A stretch of 64,000 nucleotides of DNA from Helicobacter sp. (lineage in GTDB: Bacteria; Campylobacterota; Campylobacteria; Campylobacterales; Helicobacteraceae), in contig NZ_JAFVUX010000011.1 of assembly GCF_017502485.1 (NCBI RefSeq), forward strand, positions 1-64,000, written 5' to 3'. Of this stretch, positions 37,267-45,177 are shown one piece after another. Position numbers and translations under genes: made by a program. Below the pieces are notes generated by a model. That model made no database searches. It was not told where the DNA came from and saw only the letters and a list, made by a program, of their open reading frames with translations. Within the stretch, counting starts at the first letter, position 1, and each line of letters opens with the position of its first letter.

Positions 37267-37418
37267 AAAAATTCCTTAGTATGGTAAAGAATAGAGTATA
37301 GCTTTTTTACCTTGTATTTACCTTATATTTACTATTTTGTATGCAGAGTTGCTGGAAGTAAGACACTGGAATATAGCGCGCCACAAAGCATAGCTCGCCA
37401 AAGGTAAGATCCTAGATT

Positions 37419-38456
37419 TTAATGTCTTGATGTGTTTCTCGGTGGATTATCATCGTACATTTTTTCAGTTTTACTGGGTACTATTGTCGCATCATCGCCT
37501 AGCTCTTTTGGATCTGGCATTCTGCCATTATCAAGGTGGCTAAGTAATGCCTTTTTAAACGCCAAAACAGAATCTACCCTATAATACTTCCCACCACTAT
37601 CCTTGCTTAAGCTTTGTAAAAACTCCACATCTTCCCCCAAAGCAAAACTATGAAACACAACTTGATTAATAGCCTGTTCAGCCATACCTCGCGTGATATT
37701 GTGATTGAGATTTTTCATCATTTTTAGCACCAAATCTGCACGAAATTTATCCGGTGGCGTGGGATTAGTTGCAAAAATATAAAGCTCCTTTACCAACGCA
37801 TTATCCTTAGTGAAATGCTTCATACTCTCAATCATAGAAACATTAAGCAAGTAGAGATATTGTGGATTTAGGCTTATATTCCCGCAGGCTTTTTCAAAGC
37901 TTTTTGGCTCAAAAAATGGACCTAGTGCATTTGGATAGCGACTTTGATAGTCAGTAATAATCACCTTTGTAAAATACTTGGACTTATAGATTCTTTTGGC
38001 AATATAGGGGGCAATTTCCTTAAATGCCTTAATATAGGGGTGCAAACTAAAAGTGTTGCAATACACAAAGCCAAGCTCTTTATAAGGCTTCTCACACAAA
38101 TGGATTCCAAAATCGTTATTTTGCTGAGAGAAATTAACGAGAGTAAAGCTTGTCTTTTTACACACAGAAATGATATGCAAAATCCCAGCCCCACTTGTAT
38201 CAAGATTATATATAAACTGCCTATCTTCACTCAAAAAGCTTCCATCTTTTTGCAAGATTCCGCCATTTAGAATTCTATCTGCAAAGCAAATCCTTTTATT
38301 TGTGCTAGAAGATTGGATAGCCTGCTTATCTTTGGCATAAATCACGCCTTCTTGCATTTGCTGCTGCTCTCCTGTAAGCTTACAATCCATTCCATCGATA
38401 AGCGTACTAAGCTCAGCAAATACCACCTTTTCATCATAAGGGTCAAACTCTTTCAT
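37419..38456 (-). CDS. Uncharacterised protein with von Willebrand A-like C-terminal part
   Basis: 345 residues, no signal peptide or membrane helix. Residues about 215-315 read ELYIFATNPTPPDKFRADLVLKMMKNLN ... QVVFHSFALGEDVEFLQSLSKDSGGKYYRVDSV, which looks like the second half of a vWA domain (strand, FALGEDxEFLxxLSxxSGG). The MIDAS D-x-S-x-S motif is not seen; DTSGAGILHIISV (near residue 95) is the nearest candidate. The tail is hydrophilic with DDNPPRNTSRH. Monocistronic. Function unknown. Confidence 0.65.
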   Translation of the reverse strand: MKEFDPYDEKVVFAELSTLIDGMDCKLTGEQQQMQEGVIYAKDKQAIQSSSTNKRICFADRILNGGILQKDGSFLSEDRQFIYNLDTSGAGILHIISVCKKTSFTLVNFSQQNNDFGIHLCEKPYKELGFVYCNTFSLHPYIKAFKEIAPYIAKRIYKSKYFTKVIITDYQSRYPNALGPFFEPKSFEKACGNISLNPQYLYLLNVSMIESMKHFTKDNALVKELYIFATNPTPPDKFRADLVLKMMKNLNHNITRGMAEQAINQVVFHSFALGEDVEFLQSLSKDSGGKYYRVDSVLAFKKALLSHLDNGRMPDPKELGDDATIVPSKTEKMYDDNPPRNTSRH

Positions 38457-38638
38457 TACTCTACTCCTTTGTACTAGATCTATTGGCTTATAATCATCGC
38501 TTATCTTTAGATAATCAAAGACAACAAATACAAATAAAGTATAGCTGGATTTCGTAGAAATATGTACAAGATCTCGTGGTGAAAGATTGTCGTGCAGAGT
38601 GTACTACTAGAATCTAGCAGAGCTAGATTCTAGCCTAT

Positions 38639-39718
38639 CTAAAATGTAGGTTTTGGCGTAGCAGTTGTGCTAGCTGGCAAAATGGGGTAGATTACCGCAG
38701 GGTATTTGCCATTAAGAGACTGGAAGAATTTTTCGATTGTTTGGGCTTCTTTGTCGTTTATGGTGATGCCTAGCTGTATAGAGCCCATCTCTTTAATTGC
38801 ATCTTTAACATCCCAATACTGTCCATTGTGGAAGTAGGGGGCTGTATCTAGTACATTTCGCAAAGATGGAGCTTTGACCATACCATTAGCATCGCCTTTG
38901 AAACCACCAACTTCGGCAAATTTATAAGGCTTGACCACAGCAAAAGCCTGCATAGATCCACCTAGGTTGATATCTGTGTGGCAGGCGGTGCAACCCTTAT
39001 CGATAAACATATTTAGTCCAGCTTGCTCTTCTTTACTTAATGCTTTTACATTGCCTTTTAGGAAGTCATCATAGCGACTTGGAGTGTTTAGTGTCATCTC
39101 AAAAAGCGCAATTGTATCGGCGATTAGCTTAAAGTCGATTTTAACATTATTGCCATAAGCGGCTTTGAACTCGTTGACATAAGCAGGGATTGATTGTATG
39201 CGCGCAATAATCTCTTTCGCCGTGGCTGCCATTTCTACAGGATTCTCAATAGGTCCTTGTGCTTGGTGTCCCAAGTCACCCGCGCGCCCATCCCAAAACT
39301 GCACGCTATTAAACATTGAGTTATACACACTTGGAGAATTTAGGTGGTGTGGGTTTGCTTGCCACTTATGCCCACGGGCTGCTGGCACCACATCTACGCC
39401 ACCTAGCCCTAGATTGTGGCAGGTATTACAAGAAACGAGATTGGACTTTGAAAGCCTTGGGTCAAAGTAGAGCTTTTTTCCTAGCTCGACTTGAGCTGCA
39501 GTGAGCGTGGGTTTATAGGGTGCAGCGAGCTTGTACTTTTTGATCTGATCTTGCTGGTATGCAACTAGCTCTTTGCCTTGAGGCATAGGCTTTAACCCTG
39601 CGTTTTTTGCCTTTTCTATAAGCTCTTTTGGCGAGATAGATTCTACTTGATTTGCTGTGATGGTTGCTATGCTGAGTCCTAGTGTGGCAATTGTACGTGC
39701 AAGCGTGGAAAATATCAT
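38639..39718 (-). CDS. Di-haem cytochrome c peroxidase
   Basis: 359 residues with a signal peptide (LGLSIATITANQ). Two CXXCH haem sites are present, VSCNTCHNLG near residue 99 and KGCTACHTD near residue 245, with the conserved LYFDPRLSKS, FWDGRAGDLGHQAQGPIENPVEM and PYFHNGQYWDVKDAI. It reduces hydrogen peroxide in the periplasm with electrons from cytochrome c. The C-terminal Pro/Thr extension is short. AAAGGA lies before ATG 39718. Confidence 0.93.
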   Translation of the reverse strand: MIFSTLARTIATLGLSIATITANQVESISPKELIEKAKNAGLKPMPQGKELVAYQQDQIKKYKLAAPYKPTLTAAQVELGKKLYFDPRLSKSNLVSCNTCHNLGLGGVDVVPAARGHKWQANPHHLNSPSVYNSMFNSVQFWDGRAGDLGHQAQGPIENPVEMAATAKEIIARIQSIPAYVNEFKAAYGNNVKIDFKLIADTIALFEMTLNTPSRYDDFLKGNVKALSKEEQAGLNMFIDKGCTACHTDINLGGSMQAFAVVKPYKFAEVGGFKGDANGMVKAPSLRNVLDTAPYFHNGQYWDVKDAIKEMGSIQLGITINDKEAQTIEKFFQSLNGKYPAVIYPILPASTTATPKPTF

Positions 39719-39931
39719 ACGAATCCTTTAAAGTGAGAGTTGCGGTAAAATCGGGGCGTATTCTAGTTGAAGCAATATTAATACAAGCTTAATAAAAGAT
39801 ATTTTTTATCATTTACTAAAGTGAGTAAAATCTACTTGAAGAAGAATATGATAATTCCCAACCTAAACTAATCCTAATGCCAAACTAGCTAGAATCTAGC
39901 AAAGTTTCTAAGAGAGTATAAGGAGCAAAAA

Positions 39932-42900
39932 TTGGGCTATACACATTTACATTTACATACAGAATATTCTATGCTCGATGGTGCCAATAAGCTAGAAATA
40001 CTTGCCAAGCGACTTAAAAGCCTTGGTATGACAAGTGTCGCTATGACTGATCACGGCAATATGTTTGGCGCGATTGACTTTTATACAAAGATGAAAAAGC
40101 AGGGTATCTTGCCTATTATAGGGATTGAGGCATATTTACATAATGCTGATGAAATTGGGGACAAGAGCTCTAAAGCTCGCTATCACCTATGTCTTTATGC
40201 CAAAAATGAGCAAGGCTATAAGAATCTAATGAGACTCAGCTCACAATCCTTTATCCACGGGTTTTATTACTACCCTCGGATAAATAAAAAGCTCTTGCAA
40301 GAGTGTAGCGAGGGGCTTATCTGCTCATCAGCCTGCCTTGCAGGAGAGGTAAATTTCCACTTGAATCTAAGTGAGAGAAACTTAAAATACGGTGCAGGTG
40401 GCTATGAAGCAGCCAAAAAGGTGGCACTAGAGTATAAAGAAATCTTTGGCGATGACTTTTACCTAGAGCTTATGCGCCACGGAATCCCAGAACAAGAATC
40501 CATAGATTCCCATATTTTGCGCTTAAGTAAAGAATGTGAGATCAAAATCATCGCTACTAATGATGCACACTACCCTTCACGCGAAGATGCGGGATTCCAA
40601 GAGGTGGCGATGTGTATTGGTACAGGGCGCACCTTGCAGGATAAAAATCGCTTGCGCCACAGTGTGGCGGAGTTTTATATCAAAAGTGAGCAAGAGATGG
40701 CAAAGCTCTTTGCCGATGTGCCACAAGCCTTAGAAAACACTCAAGAAATCGCGCAGAAGTGTGCAGGTTTTAGCATTGATCTAAAAGATGAGAAAAACAA
40801 CCCTCCAACCCCACCGACTTTCAAATTTACCAAAGAATATGCAAGTGCTGAGGGGCTAGACTTTGAAAACGATGAAGACTACTTTATCTACAAATCCAAA
40901 CAAGGACTAGAAAAACGCCTACAAAATGTCCCAAAAGAGAAGCACCAAGAGTATTACAATAGGCTTGAATATGAGATGGGGATTATTGCGAAGATGAAAT
41001 TCTCCGGCTATATGCTAATTGTGTGGGATTTTATCAATCAAGCTAAAAAGATGGGCATACCGGTAGGTCCGGGGCGCGGAAGTGCGGCGGGGAGTCTCGT
41101 GGCATTTTGCCTAGGGATTACAGACATTGATCCATTGCGCTATGACTTGCTCTTTGAGCGATTCTTAAACCCAGAGCGCGTGAGTATGCCTGATATTGAT
41201 ACAGATTTTTGCCAGCGCAGGCGCGGTGAGATTCTAAACTATATGATTGAGCGATATGGTAAATACAATGTCGCCCAAGTCATCACCTTTGGTAAAATGC
41301 TCGCAAAAGGCGTGATACGCGATGTTGCGCGCGTGCTAGATATGCCCATAAAAGAAGCCGATAGCTTTGCTAAGCTTATCCCAGAAAAGCTAGGAATCAC
41401 ACTTAAGGGCTATGAGAAAAATGGTGAGTTTATCGAGGGCGCGTGGGAGCTAGAACCAAAGATCCAAGAGCTAGTAGCAAGTGATATGCTAGCGGCAAAA
41501 GTGTGGGAGTTCGCTCTAAAATTAGAGGGCTTTAACCGCAACGCCGGCAAGCACGCGGCAGCTCTTGTGCTAGATAGTGAGAGAGAACTATGGCACAAAA
41601 CGCCACTATATGCTGGCACTGATGGAATTATACTCACGCAGTATTCTATGAAATACCTTGAAGCAGTAGATTTGATCAAATTTGACTTCTTAGGGCTAAA
41701 GACACTCACAGTGATTGATGATGCGCTAAAAATCATTGCAGATCGCTATGGTACGCGTATAGACTTCTCGCAAATTGATGTCAATGACCCTAAAGTCTAT
41801 GAGATCCTGCAAAGCGGGGATACAATGGGGATTTTCCAAGTGGAATCTGGTATGTTCCAGCGACTTAATCGCCGACTAAAGCCTACCAACTTTGAAGACA
41901 TTATCGCAATCATTGCTCTTGGTCGCCCCGGACCCATGGAATCTGGTATGGTAGATGACTTTATCAAACGCAAGCACAGTTTAGAGCCCATCACTTATAT
42001 GTTTGATGAGCTAGAACCGATTTTGAAACACACTTATGGGACAATTGTGTATCAAGAGCAAATTATGCAAATCGTGCAAGTTATCGGTGGATTCTCCCTT
42101 GGCGAAGCAGATTTGATACGGCGCGCTATGGGGAAAAAAGATGAGCAAATTATGGCAGATAATAAGCAAAAGTTTATCCAAGGAGCGCAGAGCAACGGCT
42201 TTGATATGCAAAAGGCTAGCGATTTGTGGGAGCTTATTGTCAAATTTGCTGGCTATGGGTTTAATAAGTCGCATTCTGCGGCGTATGCGATGATTACATT
42301 TGAGACGGCGTATCTTAAGACCTATTATGAACACGAGTTTATGGCAGCTCTTCTTACAAGCGAATCTAATAAAATCGATAAAATCGCGGAGTATGTAGAG
42401 GAGGCGAAACGATGTGGTATGGAGACACTGCCCCCTCATGTCAATCTATCAGATCAGTTTTTTAGCGTTGCTGATTGGCATAGTGGAGAAAAAAAGATCG
42501 TTTTTGGACTGGGGGCAATCCGAGGTGCTGGGGAAGATGCTATGGGCAGTATCATTGAGTGTAGGAAAAGTGGGGGAGAGTTTAAGGATTTGGAAGATTT
42601 TATTTCTAGGGTGGATTTTTCTAAGATTACCAAGCGTGTTATGGAGCCTTTGATCAAATCTGGTAGCCTTGATAATCTAGGCTACACACGCGCAACAATG
42701 CTTAAAAATATCGATGAAATTTGTGAGATTGGGCGCAATAAGCAAAAGCTCGCAGGCGAGATACATAACTCGCTCTTTGCCGACTCGCAAGATGAGCTAG
42801 CTGGAATCCGCTTTAGTTTTAGCGATATAGAGGAGTTTGATCAAAAAACCACACTTGATTATGAGTATGAGTGCTTGGGGCTTTATATCTCTGGGCATCC

Positions 42901-43558
42901 GCTAGAATCATATCGCAAACAAATTACAGCACTTAAGGGTGTCTCGCGTATCAGGGCACTGGATCAGCTAGAAGATGGTTCTAGCGTAATGCTTGCAGTA
43001 AAAGTTGTAGACTTGGAAAAGCGTGTTTCCAAAAAGGGTAATATCTATGGTGTGTTAAGCGTGATTGATCTCTCTGGGAATGCCAATATTACTATATTTG
43101 AGAGTACTATTGCCAAACTTGATTGTATGGATCTAAATGAGCCCATAGTGCTTAGTGGGAAGGTGGATTCTAGAGATAGCAAGAAAGAATTTCGCGCATT
43201 TGATGCGCTCTGTCTTGAAGATGCCAAGCAGACCAAAATCCGACTAAAATACCAAAAAGAAAAGGATGGTCAAGAAGAATCAGGTGAGATAATCCCTATC
43301 CACATTGATCCAAAGAGTCTAGGCTCTGGCTGCGCGCTAGGGATCGTACTAGACAGAGAAACTGATGTGGCGCACTTAGAGCGTATCTCACAGTGCGCTA
43401 AGAAACATAGCGGTGAGCAAGAGCTACATATCATCATCAAAGAAGCAGGCAGGAATTATGTCTTTGTGAGTGATCTTAAGGTGAGTAGCTCGATCACACA
43501 AGAGCTTGACGAGTTTGCTTGGGAAACGCGCAAAACCGCGAGAGAGCTACAAGGCTAA
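39932..43558 (+). CDS. dnaE: DNA polymerase III alpha subunit
   Basis: 1208 residues; replicative polymerase. Start TTG 39932 follows AAGGAG by about 6 bases. Domain order: PHP (YTHLHLHTEYSMLDGANK, DHGNMFGAIDFYT), palm with VGPGRGSAAGSLVAF and PDIDTDFC, fingers (LGRPGPMESGMVDDFIKRK, YQEQIMQ, IRRAMGKKD), and the OB-fold region. The motif TAGAATC/GATTCTA is rare in this core gene. The CANSDH gene follows with 20 bases between. Confidence 0.97.
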   Translation: MGYTHLHLHTEYSMLDGANKLEILAKRLKSLGMTSVAMTDHGNMFGAIDFYTKMKKQGILPIIGIEAYLHNADEIGDKSSKARYHLCLYAKNEQGYKNLMRLSSQSFIHGFYYYPRINKKLLQECSEGLICSSACLAGEVNFHLNLSERNLKYGAGGYEAAKKVALEYKEIFGDDFYLELMRHGIPEQESIDSHILRLSKECEIKIIATNDAHYPSREDAGFQEVAMCIGTGRTLQDKNRLRHSVAEFYIKSEQEMAKLFADVPQALENTQEIAQKCAGFSIDLKDEKNNPPTPPTFKFTKEYASAEGLDFENDEDYFIYKSKQGLEKRLQNVPKEKHQEYYNRLEYEMGIIAKMKFSGYMLIVWDFINQAKKMGIPVGPGRGSAAGSLVAFCLGITDIDPLRYDLLFERFLNPERVSMPDIDTDFCQRRRGEILNYMIERYGKYNVAQVITFGKMLAKGVIRDVARVLDMPIKEADSFAKLIPEKLGITLKGYEKNGEFIEGAWELEPKIQELVASDMLAAKVWEFALKLEGFNRNAGKHAAALVLDSERELWHKTPLYAGTDGIILTQYSMKYLEAVDLIKFDFLGLKTLTVIDDALKIIADRYGTRIDFSQIDVNDPKVYEILQSGDTMGIFQVESGMFQRLNRRLKPTNFEDIIAIIALGRPGPMESGMVDDFIKRKHSLEPITYMFDELEPILKHTYGTIVYQEQIMQIVQVIGGFSLGEADLIRRAMGKKDEQIMADNKQKFIQGAQSNGFDMQKASDLWELIVKFAGYGFNKSHSAAYAMITFETAYLKTYYEHEFMAALLTSESNKIDKIAEYVEEAKRCGMETLPPHVNLSDQFFSVADWHSGEKKIVFGLGAIRGAGEDAMGSIIECRKSGGEFKDLEDFISRVDFSKITKRVMEPLIKSGSLDNLGYTRATMLKNIDEICEIGRNKQKLAGEIHNSLFADSQDELAGIRFSFSDIEEFDQKTTLDYEYECLGLYISGHPLESYRKQITALKGVSRIRALDQLEDGSSVMLAVKVVDLEKRVSKKGNIYGVLSVIDLSGNANITIFESTIAKLDCMDLNEPIVLSGKVDSRDSKKEFRAFDALCLEDAKQTKIRLKYQKEKDGQEESGEIIPIHIDPKSLGSGCALGIVLDRETDVAHLERISQCAKKHSGEQELHIIIKEAGRNYVFVSDLKVSSSITQELDEFAWETRKTARELQG

Positions 43559-43578
43559 ATATCTAAAAAGGAGTAGTT

Positions 43579-45114
43579 ATGGCTTGTGTTTTACAAATAG
43601 GGGCTGGTGGTGTAGGTGGTGTAGTAGCACATAAAATGGCGAGCAATCGCGGGAGCTTTTCACGCATTATCCTAGCTTCTCGCACACTTAGTAAATGTCA
43701 AGCAATAGCAGATTCTATCCGCCAAAAAGGCTTAGGTGAGATTGAGATAGATTCTGTGGATGCCGATAGTGTGGAATCTGTGGTGGCTTTGATTGAAAAA
43801 TATCGCCCAAAATTAGTGGTGAATGTCGCGCTGCCCTATCAAGATTTGAGCATTATGGAGGCCTGTCTTCGCACAAAAACACATTATTTAGACACGGCAA
43901 ATTATGAGCATCCAGATTCTGCACACTTTGAGTATAAGGAGCAGTGGGCGTATGATACACGCTATAAACAAGCAGGAATCTTCGCGTTGCTTGGCAGTGG
44001 GTTTGACCCCGGAGTTACAAATGTGTTTTGTGCTTACGCACAAAAGCATTATTTTGATGAGATACACAGCATTGATATTTTAGATTGTAATGCGGGGGAC
44101 CACGGCTATGCGTTTGCGACAAACTTTAATCCAGAGATTAATCTAAGAGAAGTGAGTTCAAAGGCGAGATATTGGGTTAAAGATATTGATTCTAAAAAAG
44201 TGGATTCTAGTCATTGCGAGACTTCTGTAAGAAGTCGTGGCAATCCACAAGATACAGAATCTAAACCTTTAGTCTCTAACACAGACTTGGAGTTAAACCC
44301 GGACCTAAAGCAAGACACCATTTATCGCAAGTTTGAGCGAGAAGAGAAGCATTTTACACTAGATTCTAATACGCAGGATTTAAAAGTAGAATCTTACTTT
44401 AACGGGCAGTGGCGAGACATTGCCCCCTTAGCTTTGATGAAAGAGTGGGACTACCCAGAAGTTGGCGTGAAAAATAGCTATTTACTCTACCACGAAGAGC
44501 TAGAATCGCTTATCCGCAATATCAAAGGCTTACGAAAAATCCGCTTTTTTATGACCTTTGGCGAGAGCTATCTTACACATATGAAATGTTTGGAGAATAT
44601 CGGCTTTTTACGCATTGATGAAGTGACACATAAGGGCAGTAAAATCGTGCCTATTGAAGTGCTAAAGACGCTTCTGCCAGACCCAGCAAGTCTTGCTTCT
44701 CGCACGAAGGGGCAAACGCATATTGGCTGCTATATGAAGGGTGTGAAAGACGGCAAAGAACGCACAATTTATATCTATAATATTTGCGACCACGAGACTT
44801 GCCATAAAGAAGTCAATGCGCAAGGTGTGAGCTATACCACAGGTGTGCCGGCAATGATTGGAGCAAAACTTATATGCGAAGATAAATGGGGGCTAAATTG
44901 TGCAAAAATTGTGAGCGGAGCGGATAATAGCGATATGCCAAAAGGTGGGGAAATGCAAGGAGTAGATTCTAGTAGTGGTAGTGGCGTGTGGAATATGGAG
45001 CAAAACGACCCTGATTGCTTTATGGCGGAGCTAAACAAACAAGGGCTTCCTTATGTAGTGCTGGAGTTAGATTCTAATGGCAAAACAAAAGTGCTAGAGG
45101 ATGGAAGAAAATAG
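43579..45114 (+). CDS. Carboxynorspermidine synthase (saccharopine dehydrogenase family) with repeat insert
   Basis: 511 residues. VLQIGAGGVGGVVAHKMA is the Rossmann site; NVALPYQDLSIMEACLRTKTHYLDTANYEHPD and ALLGSGFDPGVTNVFCAYA mark the polyamine-type saccharopine dehydrogenase family, which condenses aspartate semialdehyde with a diamine in the spermidine route used in Campylobacter and Helicobacter. The chain is longer than usual: about 65 residues near 200-270 and about 30 near 450-480 are inserts. The first includes a palindromic repeat at 44210-44246 (SSHCETSVRSRGNPQDTE); the reading frame is kept. Whether the enzyme tolerates it is untested. Confidence 0.88.
   Translation: MACVLQIGAGGVGGVVAHKMASNRGSFSRIILASRTLSKCQAIADSIRQKGLGEIEIDSVDADSVESVVALIEKYRPKLVVNVALPYQDLSIMEACLRTKTHYLDTANYEHPDSAHFEYKEQWAYDTRYKQAGIFALLGSGFDPGVTNVFCAYAQKHYFDEIHSIDILDCNAGDHGYAFATNFNPEINLREVSSKARYWVKDIDSKKVDSSHCETSVRSRGNPQDTESKPLVSNTDLELNPDLKQDTIYRKFEREEKHFTLDSNTQDLKVESYFNGQWRDIAPLALMKEWDYPEVGVKNSYLLYHEELESLIRNIKGLRKIRFFMTFGESYLTHMKCLENIGFLRIDEVTHKGSKIVPIEVLKTLLPDPASLASRTKGQTHIGCYMKGVKDGKERTIYIYNICDHETCHKEVNAQGVSYTTGVPAMIGAKLICEDKWGLNCAKIVSGADNSDMPKGGEMQGVDSSSGSGVWNMEQNDPDCFMAELNKQGLPYVVLELDSNGKTKVLEDGRK
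44210..44246. repeat. GTCATTGCGAG-family palindromic repeat in frame in the CANSDH gene
   Basis: GTCATTGCGAG then GACTTCT/AGAAGTC hairpin and CGTGGCAATCC; 37 bases. The flanks are TAGAATC/GATTCTA motifs, the same neighbourhood as the copies at 59691 and 60579. Confidence 0.88.
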
Positions 45115-45177
45115 AGATTTGCAAAAAAATAAAGATGTATCAAATCCATAAGCGATAAGCGGTATAAGGGAAAATCA

